Source of the DNA: Trochalopteron elliotii
Lineage: Eukaryota; Chordata; Aves; Passeriformes; Leiothrichidae
NCBI GenBank assembly: GCA_024734555.1
Contig: JANPWX010000548.1
Span: 167,728-231,727, forward strand
Direction: 5' to 3'
DNA: 64,000 nt
Shown here: in pieces, positions 1 to 11,770 of the stretch
Position numbering within the stretch: the first letter of the stretch is position 1
Layout of the letters: each line of letters starts with the position of its first letter
The notes under the pieces: model-generated
Databases searched by the model: none
What the model was told of the DNA's origin: nothing
What the model saw: only the letters and a program-made list of their open reading frames with translations
Program-made: the position numbers and the translations under genes

Positions 1-3000
1 AAATTCAAAGGACAAGAAGAAAAGATGCAGCAAAGTCACCAAAGTTGTCCAGACATCAGATGCTGCCCAAAACAGGTTCTCACACAGACGCTAAATTTCA
101 CAAGTAGTTGCACAGCTGCAGTGAATGAAAATTTTCTAGAAAAAAGATTGCAAATGGTGTCAAATTAATAGTATCAGACTGTCTCAACAACTGTGAGACC
201 TCCCCAAACCCTGCTCGCTGTGTGTTTTAGTGAACATGAAGGCTCAGCTCTGAACTTATGCCTGTCCATGCAGAGTCCCACACATGCACATCAAACCCTT
301 CTCCCTTTCCAGCATTAAAACCTTCCAAACACAGGCTGAGAATGAGGGATGCACACTGTCCCCACTGCATCTGCCCCAGGGCACCTGTTTTACCAACTCC
401 TTGCTTCAGTTTGCTGAAAATTTAATTTCAGAGAAGAAAAGAAAAGAAACCCATGAAGAAACCAACATGAAAAATACAGGGCCCGATTCCTGCCACATCA
501 AATTTCACTTCAAATGCGGGGGGACAAGAAATGTGTAAGAGCAATAAAAGTATTGGATTTAATTCTGCTCCATGGGAGATCCATCTGTTGGTTCGTGCAA
601 TGCATTGAAAAATTCATGTACCAAAGGCTACCTTCAAAAGGACAGTGTAAAAGTGAAGCAAAAGTCAAACTAGCAAAAACTGCTGTGGAAGAGGTGGCTG
701 AACACTTTAGCCATCCATCTGTTCACAGGCTGTCAATTGGCACAAATAATTCCCCTTACCTGGGGGCATTTTCCTGTGCACCTCTCCTTCCCCTGTTCCT
801 CCAGCCACTCCGAGCAGATCACTGGGGAAGGGGAAATCAGAGTGTTCCCCATCATGAGGAGAAATCAGAGAGGGTACAAAGTTTCACTTAGCTTTAGATT
901 AGTCTAAATTAAATAGAGTGGCCTGGGGAGGGGTCTCAGCCTACAGGGCAACCTGATAGTGAAGCTAGAATCACAGTCTATCTATGTTCTAAATTGATGG
1001 CAATGAAAATAATACTCCCCAGACACAAAAGTACACTTGTTTTCAGATTAATGCATCCTGAATGTGAGCTTTTCATCTCCTTTCTGAATGACTTAACGTG
1101 TGCTTGTCCGCCTTGGCCAGAAACTGAACTGCAGGTTCATTATTTGGAAACTGATTTGTGCTGAAGTCCATAAGGCCAGTGGCTTTGGAAGATGAAAACT
1201 GCTTTCCACAGGCTCTCATTTTGGGAAAAGCTGGTTGCCCTGGGCTGCCAGATGCATTCCTCCAATGAGCTCCTCCATGTGCATGTTCTATTTGGGCTGA
1301 AATTGAGACACGAATACCCAACTGCTGCCAGGCCTGATCCAAGGATCTCCAGTGGCTCCTTTTGAGGGTAAATGATGAGCATGGAAAACAATTCCTACTG
1401 CTCACTGAGGAGCCTGAAAATGCTGTCAGCTCACACTGGCACTGCCTGTTCCTTCTTCTCAGAGAAGAGCATTCCTATCTGCCATAACTGCCAGATCCCA
1501 CGCTCAGATCAATTAATTCTTGGAGTGCACTGTCAATTAATATGTGTAATGGATGATAATTTCACAAATGCTCCAGCTTCATTTCGTGTTTTCCAAAATG
1601 CTATTAGTACAGAATTACATTGTTCTTTGATTAATAAAGCAGCACTTTTTTTTTTGTGCTTTCAAATATTGCCATTACAATACTACAACTCTGTATTTTT
1701 CTCACTTATTGGTGGATAGAAGATGTAAGATAGAAGAAAGTTGTAAAATACATCTGTCAAGATGTGCTCAAAATTACTGTTCTTTCTGTAAATGGAGAAT
1801 TATTACACTAATTCAGACACAGATGCTTTGTTAGATTTAGCTTCAGTTCAGCTTGCAATGGAACAGGATATTGAAAAACAATAAATTAAAAGTGGAATAA
1901 TTGAAAAGACAAACCAGCATCATCAGTTCATTTGAAAAGATATATTTTCTTACTGTCACAACATTTTCAGACATTCTGGCAACACCTGACTTTGCAAAGA
2001 ACTTCACTTCTGATAAATGATGTGTTCTGAGAGAGCATATCTTGTACAAGGTCTCTTAAAAGCTCCTCCAGTCTGATGCCATTTTACATTTCTCTTTAAC
2101 AATGGACTATTCAAATTAATGGGACTTAATTGCAATATGTTGTTCCCTGCTATTATAACCCTGCACAAGTAACTGTATTAGTTTTAGCTGATAGAAACTC
2201 CCCAAGCACATCCGGTATCAGCACAGTCAAACCAGACCTGCTGTCCCTGGCCTTGTTCATTCACATTCCTTGGTCAAACCACCTTCTTTTCCCCAGCATT
2301 AGTTCATTATCTCCCTGCTATCTGTGCCTGTGGCTGTAACTCCATCCTGGAGAACACTAATTCCACATACTGAGAGCCAAAGGAAAGCCCCACAAGTGCT
2401 TTTTCAGAACCCTCCACAAATGGCAGCTGATTCACTGATCCCTGCCCACCTGAAATGTTCTTTATGTTCCATATTTTCACTGCAAATGCCACTCCTGGAT
2501 GTGCAAGATTGCTGTGCTGTTTCCACAACCAGCTGGCTTTTGGAAATCCTGGCTTTTTAAACTCACAAGGTCAATTTGTCACATGGAAAAAAGCTGTTGA
2601 GTGATTTTTTTTTCCCCCTATGATGTCTCCAGCAATGATATGCAAGGGATAAGTTGAAGATAATTTGAAGAACTGAGAAAAAACTCCTTTCCAGCTCATG
2701 AATTCTCCCACATACAGTTGCACTGGTGTTCAGTCAAGGAAATGCAGTATCTGGGCTTGCATCAGTGAAAGCCCTCCCTAGCAGTAAGAACATCATGCTG
2801 CAGCACAGGAATACAATGGCACAACTCAAATTCCTTTGCCGGTAAATCACAGAATATCGTATTTTAAGATCCCCAACTCTTCACAAATACATGAGCTTAG
2901 AATATTTTAAGGGGTTTCTGTAAGCTATTAATTTACTGTGGTCTTTTTAGTGATTGCCCTGTATTACAGGGCACATTTCACAGTTGTCTTGACTACAGAC

Positions 3001-4155
3001 AAATCAGGAAAAATAAACAGGGCTATTTTCATGCATTCATAAATAGAACAGGTCTAAATTTAGCTCAATAAGGGCTGTTAATTCAAGTACTAAAATGCTT
3101 AGAATGGAACACTCAAAACCTAATAATCTACATGTAAAACTGTAGACTTCAAGGTTGCCTTGGCACGACCCTGGTTGACCGTTCACTTTGACTTTGCAAA
3201 GTGAGGTAAACTCACTCTGTTTCTCATCTGTGTCACTGACACCCTCTGACCAGAGCCCATAACCACATCTAAACCAAGCCTTTTATGTCAAAGGCAAAAT
3301 ATGTAATATGAAATTAGCTAAAACTGGTGAAAAAATAAACATAAACAAACTGAAACCACATAATTTCCAATGGTATTTTACCTCTGACTTGGGGGAAATG
3401 CAGGTGTGTATCTCCCTCTCTTTGTGGGATTTTTGTCTGCATTCCAGCATGGGCACAAATGAGCTGCTGTGAACTGAAGAATCTTATCCAGTTAATTCTT
3501 TTAGACTCCATTTGAGCAAAATTTAAAATTAAAATTACTCTCACAAATAAAAATGTTGGGATATTTGAATTCTCTGGAGCTTTTGAACACTGGTTAAATT
3601 TTAAAATCGATGCTGGTTAAACATGAATTATCATTTTACTTATGAATTACATTTTAGAAATACTACAATATAGAAGAACTGTAGAGCTACACAGCCATCC
3701 ACTAAAATGAGATTTCCCAATCTAATAGTTATTTGACTGAGCTAATATTGAAACACTTAATAGCACTTAAACAAAAAATGTTCAAATTTCTTTTAAAAGT
3801 AGTACTCTGATCATGAGATTTAAATTATCATATTCATTAGAGAAATCCTGTGCTGTGAGCAAAACTCTTACATTGTAGTGAACCAAATTGACACATAGAA
3901 ATATATTTGCCTTAAAAAGAAGATAGACACTAATGTGGGATATATTGGCACATGGAAATATTCTTTGTCAAGTCTACAGTATTCTTTTTTTCCCAGAGCA
4001 AGTTATCATTTAACTTGGAAAAAGGGGAACCTTTTTTTTTTTTCTTTTTTTAATTGAAAAGACAATATTTTGAAAGAATGAAATAATAGCAGTTTCCAAC
4101 CACGGCAGGCAGCAAAGGAACCCATCTTCATTTTCATCCTGAACACAAACGAAAA
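1..4155. other. Intergenic, no gene seen
   Basis: AT-rich unique-looking DNA with short T-runs (for example near 4033). Open frames here are short, overlap in several frames and show no protein family signature. Confidence 0.7.
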
Positions 4156-4159
4156 CACG

Positions 4160-4600
4160 AGTGTTTATTTTTCAAGCCCGCAGAGCAGAGCATCTAATTG
4201 ATCCTACCTGGGAGACAGGGGCTGAATAAAGGGCCATTATGCTGGGATGAGATCTGCAATTGCCTTGAACTTGCCAGGAGTTCAGGTGTGGGTGTCCCCG
4301 TGGCCCCAGCCCCGGCAGGAATGTCGCTCCCCGCGCGCTCCCGCTCCCGCATCTGCCTCGTGCAGCCCTTGTAGGCACCGGCTCCATTTCACCAGAATAA
4401 CCTCGCCATTCATCAACAATGAGGTTCAGATTGTACTTTCTCTTAACACAACATTAACTCTCAAAGAGCTGGAAATTCAGTACTCCGTTCCCCGAGCTTG
4501 GATTCCAGATCAGTCACTGAGAACATTATATGAGCGGTAATCCCATTAAATATATCATCTTGCAAATATCTAAATCCAGTTAATTAACTTGTATTGCAAA
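4160..4600. promoter_or_regulatory. Candidate conserved non-coding element with CpG cluster
   Basis: A CpG-dense core at about 4320-4405 (CCGCGCGCTCCCGCTCCCGC and nearby CGs) sits between AT-rich flanks with TAATTGAT and AGTTAATTAAC. It is not repeat-like and has no family-like open frame. A role as a distal enhancer is inferred from texture and from the position of this flank in the EMX2-RAB11FIP2 desert. Confidence 0.3.
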
Positions 4601-7600
4601 AGAACTCCGAGATATAGTTTTCAGTGAGCAAACTTCCATTTTAGGTTTCTAATTATGTTAAAAATAAGTTTCATATCTCCTTTTCACTTAAAAAGTTAGA
4701 GTAAAATCACCTAAAAAATCTACAAGAATCAGCAAAACAGGTGTAATACAAAAGTTTTAAAAATCTCAGTGTTCCTCATTAAACTCTATTTTTGTGGAGA
4801 GATTATACACAGCAGAGGCCCCATAAATGTTGACAAAGAGAACGCTGCCTAAGAAATTTGAAAACATTTTGCACCTATTAACTAAAAAGGAACAAATGAC
4901 CAGACAGGAGATAACTGAGGTCATTTTGCAATTCATGATGAATGCAGTATTGCAATTCCTCCACTTGGAAATCTGTTTACTAAAGGCTAGGACTGGAGTA
5001 AATTTCCCAGATTTTTTATTCTTTTAATGTTTCTTGAAAAGATCTCTTTTCTGTACATGCATGGCAATGTTGCAACATCACATAAACCAGTGCTATTTTA
5101 CTCTCATAAATGAAGTCACACATGATTTTAAACAGAACTCCCACCAGTTTTAGGCATACAGGATCAGGCCCTTTGTTTTCAAGTTGTGGATAATGGCAAA
5201 GATTAAAAAATGGGACAGAAGGGATAAACCCTGCTGTCTTTAAAAGACTGACCACAACAGACAGCATATTTGCCTATTAAAACAGAAAAGAGGATATTTT
5301 AGAAATAAATCAGCCACAGTATGTGGTTTGGTGTTTTATTAATTGAATTCTGCCCATATTAACAAGTATTACTACTTTTTTCCCTTCAAATTATGCCTAT
5401 TATGATTTCTCTTATAAAAATAATGATTCATGTTTTAGATTGAGTTGTGCGAACATGAAACAAAAGCAGTATGGAGTAAAACAGAAAAGAATTCTGAATT
5501 ATTTCCCTCCAGTTTATCAGTACTACAGGTCACAGTCTACTCACCAATTATCCAAATGGTATCCAGTCTCAAAAGAGCTAATAACTGCTTATTCATCAAA
5601 GAGAAGCTTCTGGGATTCACAAAGCCTCCATAGCCACATCCTCACTCTAAAATGCCATGAGCTGTATCATGGAACTGCAGCATCGCTGGCTGAGCATCAC
5701 AAGAAGTCAGGGATACATGAAAAGTGTTATTTCCCCCCATTTTGTGGAAATTTATCTCCCTTCCTGGCTGCCCATTCTCCTTTTGCCTTTATATGTTTTG
5801 TTGTTGAGGTTTCTGATCTGCTGGCCTTGCTCAATTCCTTCTACTGGAAACTCTCATTTCTCCCAGCGTTTAGGACATCTGCCTCAGGGATAGTTCAGAG
5901 CTCCAAGATTCCTTCCTCTAGGCATCTCTCCCTCTGTTTTGATAAAAGGCTTCTAATTTTGGATGTCCTGTAGCAGCCCCTGGCTGGGGGACGTCTGATG
6001 GCAGAGCTCCAACCTACCCAACACTCTGAGTGACTCTGTCGATGTGCAACCCAAAAGGTTCAAGTCCCCTGCTCTGGTTACCTTGAAGATGGTGTGATTT
6101 TGTTCCACGCTGCCAGAACAGGCTATGGTCCTCCCATCTGCTCCTGAAGAACAAAACATGAGCTAAAATCCATCCAGAACAGTGAGAAATCCACTGTTTG
6201 CCCTGGACAGAGCAAGTTTTAGAAAAGGATATTGAGTCAACTTGGATCTGGGATCCAAAGTCTAGGACCATTTAAGTACCAGGTGAAAACATCTAAGAGA
6301 ATCTAATTTTTAACACCTTGGGCTGTAGCTACTTGTGATTTTGTATCCATTTTGGATACAGGGGTTGAACATCCAGTCCTCCAAAGTCAAGAGAAAGCCT
6401 TGAGGTTATGTTATAGCATCACCTGCAGATTGTAAATCATAAAAAAATGCAAGTATTTTTCACCTCATAGATTAAACAGCTGCTTCAGGAGTTAAAAGTG
6501 ACCTTGAACAGCTCTGTTGTCTGCAGCCCAGTGTGTTATCTGCTCTTGGCTCCTTTCAGTGATGTGGACAACTCAGTGCCAGAACCTTCACCTCACATTT
6601 TCCAGTCAGGCAACAATTAGATCAACCATAAAGCACATTTTTTTCCCCTTTGTTCTACTTTGAGAAACACATGTCATTGTTTCTTCATCTTTGAATTGGC
6701 CTCTGGCAAGAATGCACAGTGGCCAGGTAATTTTCTCTTCAGTATCGTTTATTACTTGAATTTAAAACACAAAAATAAAAATAATAATAAAAAAATCCCT
6801 TGTGCATTTTCCAGAAACATCAACGATATTATGACTTGACTATGAAATAAAATATGTTCTTTTAACTTGCCTAAACATGCAGCTGTGGATATTCTCAGTG
6901 AAAGGGTTAATATCTATATTTTACCCTTTTTGGATCAAGTTGTTGAAAGAGGGAAAGCTTCATGCACCATAGGAACCTGCACTAGTACCCTAATGACAGT
7001 ATAATTAGAAGTATCATTGTGGTAATGATTCTTTTCATCTGGCAAAAGGCCTTCACAAAAAAAGATCTCTTATTCACTTAGTTTCACCTGCCCATTTTCT
7101 TACCTCTGCAATGCTCCTTTTCTAGGTCAGCACCAGAAGATAATACTGGGTGTTTGACAAGGCTTCAGACTTTGTGCTCATCAAACTAATTAAAGAGAAA
7201 CACATCCAAAGCCTAGTGAATTATTTTACTTTTTAAAAATGCTGCCCATTCATCTTGTTTAAAGATTTACCTGGCTCAGTGGGTTTGATTAATGAAAAGG
7301 ACAATGGGGCTCTTGTCAGTGTAACCTGCAGTCACTTGGTTCAGGGTCAGCAGGTTGAGGGAGAGGCTTCCATGTCTATATTTAGTCTCTCTCTCTTTAA
7401 AAATCCAAAGAATTGAAACGTTACTGATTTTATCTTTATGGCACATTTTGGAGGAAAAGACGAGAACTGTCTTGATCTCAAACTTCATTCAAATCTTTTT
7501 TAGTTTCTTTCAGTTAAATAGCACACAGGAGGTCCCCCCACGGTTTTTCTGGCTGTGGATAGGTAGGATGGCTTTATGACAACACCAAAACCAAGTCTAA

Positions 7601-8139
7601 AAGTGGGGTATGGGCTTCAAGTGAGCTTAAAATATAAATTCTTTTAAATTGCTACTGGGAAAAATTTACACTAATATAAATGTTTGCATAAAGTCTGAAG
7701 GGACAAATAGAAAACAAATCAAAAAGGAAGAGATTTGGTACGTATTTAAATGCCAGTGAGGTTATAAAATAATCATAAATGCCTTGGTCCTGTAAACATT
7801 TTGGCATACAATGAGCAATAGTATCACAAATGCTCCTACTAGTAGATTGGAACTTTGATTCTGCCATAAATTGGAAACCAGATAAAAAGTCACATACTTA
7901 TACTTCCAGAAACAGCAATAAACGATATTTCTGCTGAAAGTCAGAGTGGTCCCCTTTGTCTCAAGAGAAGGATGCAGCCTCCACATGACTTGCTGAGCTC
8001 AGGCTGTGTGTCCCTGTCCCTGTCCCTGCTCTCTGCTGGTTGTGTTGGGAAGGGCTGGGTGTTTGTCCCCCTGTTCCCCACCTGCTGCTGGAAGCTGTTG
8101 CCTCCCCGTGCCACAGGCAGCCAGCAGGGAAGGACCCAG
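4601..8139. other. Intergenic, no gene seen
   Basis: Contains the longest open frame outside RAB11FIP2 (5440-5973, plus strand, 177 codons), which has no recognisable domain and a composition like translated AT-rich DNA. Otherwise nothing I can name. Confidence 0.65.
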
Positions 8140-8345
8140 CAGGGATTATAATCTGCCCTCTAGTGATTCATCCAGTTAACATTTGGCAACATCCGATGCT
8201 ATTTACGCATTACATAATTACACGTTCATTACATAATCGTTTCATTATGCAACAGTGGCTGTGCTCCTGCTTTACACCTTTCCAAGAGGCTCTTGAATGC
8301 AATCAATGGACTGAGCATCCAGCAGATTGCTGATAATGATGGGAT
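8140..8345. promoter_or_regulatory. Candidate regulatory element with clustered bZIP-type sites
   Basis: Two identical ATTACATAAT decamers at 8209-8218 and 8228-8237 fit the PAR-bZIP/NFIL3 consensus RTTAYRTAAY exactly. TTTACGCAT lies at 8202-8210 and ATTATGCAAC (C/EBP-like) at 8244-8253. Four related sites in about 50 bases, with no repeat-element signature, suggest a cis-regulatory module. Function is inferred. Confidence 0.4.
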
Positions 8346-9164
8346 GTGATCATTAATAACTCCCTCTACTGATAGGTTTATAGGCATATAAAACACAAAT
8401 CATGCCTATCGTCCTGGGATAGCTCCTGTTGCACAAAGCCATCTGCAAGCACAGACTGAGGTTGTGCAAAACAACATCCAGTTGCTTCACTGCAGTGCCT
8501 GGGGCCAGTGTTTTCAGTGGTGCTGTTGAGCAATAATGCCCAGATCCTCTCCTGAGAGGCCGAGTAAGATTTTCTGACCAATGTAATGAAGCAGGGCTGA
8601 AACACACCTTGGCATCTTTGGCCACAAAGATGCTTGTGGTTTGGAGGGAAGGGCATGGTGCCCAAGTTTTAGTCCTGTAAGTATTCTTTGATAAGTAAAA
8701 GGCATTGTACATGTTACTGTACCTTGATTTAAGAGAGTCCTTGAGGTTCTTTATCAGGAATTAATTGTTCCATGCCAGAAAAACCCAACAGTGCATCATG
8801 GCAGTGATCTACTGCCCTGTGACAAGCTCTGCTGCAGGAATCATGAAGAGCTCCCATGGTGATCCTGCTGATTCAGCTGGGCAGAAATGGGAGGTAAAGG
8901 ATCGTGAGGACCTTGGTCCTTCATGTTTTCTATGGTGTACACAGGTCCCTGGGTAGAAATAGGAGAACAAATCCTACAATGAGGGGATGTGCCTCAAACC
9001 TAAAGGAACATTTTCCACTCCCACCTGAACCCAGAGGAGCTGTGTGTGCTTTGGCCCCAGGTTCCACCTCCCCCAGTCAGCTCTGTCTGCAGTCTCTCTC
9101 ACTACAGCTCTGCAAACCTCATTCAATAGTCACTTTATTCTTGCAAACAAAACACTTCTGGGCT
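8346..9164. other. Intergenic, no gene seen
   Basis: Overlapping short open frames on both strands at 8353-8712 and 8765-9344. None resembles a known protein, and they lack splice or promoter context. Confidence 0.65.
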
Positions 9165-9500
9165 GGCTTGATCATTTTATCTTCCCTATCATCTGGGAAA
9201 TGCATTTGGATAAAGGGACATTTATTGAACTGTCTTTTATCACACAAGTATTTCTACCAAAGAAAGATTTCCGAGATTCAACTCTGTGTATTTAAAATGC
9301 AAAATTCAAAGAAGTTTTATTGCCAGACTTTCACTTCTCAATAATTATGCCTTAATTGTTCTGCAAGTTTGCATTACAATTTGTAATACATTCGATGAAT
9401 TAGCATTAAAGTCCATCTTCTTTCTGCTTAATAAATCAAGAACTTGTATTTTAAATGCTGCTTTTTAAATGCAGCCATGCTCTTGCATTCTCCCTAGGTT
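9165..9500. promoter_or_regulatory. Candidate conserved non-coding element
   Basis: AT-rich, non-repetitive, with several homeodomain-type cores (CAATAATTATGCC, CCTTAATTG, GAATTAGCATTAAAG, CTTAATAAATC). The texture is typical of desert enhancers. No conservation data were available. Confidence 0.25.
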
Positions 9501-11429
9501 TTTAAATAGGTAAATACTACACTGGGCTGTTTACAATGAAAAAAAAAAGATTAAAGAGAGATGAGATTGTTGGGGGAAAGAAAAGTGTAATCTTTTCCAT
9601 ATAGCAAGTCAGATAGCAAATATAGTCAGCTAAGTAAAAGAAGATCAGACACTGAACTCAATTTTTATTGTATTATATTTGAAATACCACATCACTTCAT
9701 TCCCATGAGAGACTTTTATGCAATCTTTCACACTGTACTTCTGCAAGAGCCATTTGCAACCATGCTGCCTATGGCTTTTCAAGACCTAAATTTCCAGCGT
9801 AGAGAGGTAAATTTTTCCAGTATGTCATCAGTCAGAGTGCACCCACCCACAGAATCCTGAACATTTCCTGCAGCAGCTTTGAGACAAAGATTTCCTGATA
9901 CCTGCAAGCTCTGTAAGAATAATATTGTTTACAAATGACAAATTCTGGTGCCTGATATTCCAGGCAATGCAAAGTGTTAGATCTTCCATCTTGACACAGT
10001 TCCATGTTTCCACGTGTTAAGTTTTTCATTATTTAAGAGTAGGTAGGAAAGCAAGACAATAAATATTCATAAAATGTCAGACATTCTCCAAAGGGCTGTT
10101 TGAGTTAACACAGGCCATAAAGATCTCACTTTTATTAGGTTTGAAAATGATAGTTATTTGAAGGAAATTATGTCACCACTTAAAATATTTTACCAGAAGA
10201 AACTGCTTAGCATCATATCTTTAAACCACCAAGAAAGAAATTCCAGAGAGTTTCCACTACACCACAGCCTCCTGTCAACTCTTGTTAGCCTTGCAAGGTA
10301 ATGAAGGTAAAATAAGGAGTAATCTTCCCATCCTGGGTCAAGAATACCAAGGCCATCAACACTATTTTAGCTCAGGACCTGCTCCAGATGATGTACTCCA
10401 AAGCTGTTTGGTGATAACCCATACTGCTGCTAGCCCTTTTTATGAAGTCCTCTGCAACCCTTCATCCACTTTGTGGGTTCTTTGGAGTGCACAGGGGGCC
10501 CAGGGTCAGCTGAAGGCCAACTCATTCCAAAACACAGAGCCAAGGTGAGACAGTGCATGTGTCAGGTGACTCTAGATTGAAGAAAGATCAAGGATCAGGA
10601 AGTAGAAATCACATTAAATGTGTTCCTGCTCTTGGTAAGATGTGGGTGTAAAACCAGAATCAATCTCCCTGGGTTTGGATGCAGCATGGGCTCCAGCTCC
10701 TGCCAGAATTTTGGGTATGTGACAAACACTTGCAGAGTGTATTTGTTTGAAGTCTGCAGATCAAAGTCAGTGCATAAACCACAGTGTCACCTATACCTTC
10801 ACAAAATTCCCAAGCTACTGAAGAACCCACATGGCTGATGCAAGAAGAAAAATAATTCTCTGAAACAGCTGAAAACTATGTCTGTAGTCCAGGATTTCAC
10901 ACTGACATAAATAGATGTAACTTACCTGTATAACTTTACAACACCAGCAAGGACTGCTCACCTCTTGGTGGAGGATTCTTGCTATTTGTACAGGTGCATT
11001 TTAAAAGAGGATGAACAAATAAATGGCACCAAAATGCACTGCTATCCATGTTTCTGACCTCTCAGGATAGGGTCAGGAATCAGCTACACTAATTAAGGGG
11101 TGGAAAGGGACATTCATTCTGTGTGATATATCATAATAGATGTTTTCTGAGCAGGGGCAATCTAACAGAGCCTCTCTATCTGTTAGTATAAAATACTCTG
11201 AATTAGCAAATAAATTCTGCAGCAGAGAATGTTTGCAGCATGCCTGTTCAAGTATGCCATCAAAATTGTTGGTGACACTCTGGTTGTGGTAGAGCTGGTG
11301 GTTTGCCTTTCTGACTTTTGCTGGTTCCTTCCACACAGTCACTCTGAAGGCCCCAGATGTTCAGTCTAACAACTCACAGGCCTTATTTGTGTCACAAGCC
11401 CCTCACTCCTCAGGACGGCTGTGCTTATT
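9501..11429. other. Intergenic, no gene seen
   Basis: AT-rich DNA with short open frames on both strands. I recognise no repeat or RNA gene. Confidence 0.65.
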
Positions 11430-11770
11430 CCTGTAACGACAAAGTAGGTATTTCTTTCAATAACATTCACTTGCCATTAGAAAAATACCCTAATTATGAA
11501 TTCAGAAGTGACAGATTGTGAGATTCAGTTTGCAAAGATGATGTCACTGGTGGGGAATTGGTGGGTAACCTCCAATTACCTCCTTGAATAAAGACATCAG
11601 TGTTGTATCTCGAGAAATAATGGCTAATGATATGTCTTCCAAAAGGAAATAGTGTTATTAATTACCTTACTGTGAACACACCACTTATTGACAGCTTTGA
11701 AGGCCATTCATCCAATTAAGTATAATGACTAAAAGCTTCATTTGGCCTTCATGGTTATACAGATGGGCTA
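11430..11770. promoter_or_regulatory. Candidate conserved non-coding element
   Basis: Contains TGATGTCACTGG (CRE/AP-1-like), CCTCCAATTACCTCC, GGCTAATGATATG, TTATTAATTACC and ATCCAATTAAGTATAATG in a non-repetitive 340-base stretch. Dense homeodomain-type cores suggest a developmental enhancer. This is inferred from motif density alone. Confidence 0.3.

Noticed and set aside
5440..5973. 177-codon frame as a real gene
   Set aside because: No recognisable domain, no splice, promoter or polyadenylation context, and chance is a sufficient explanation. Kept only as a finding.
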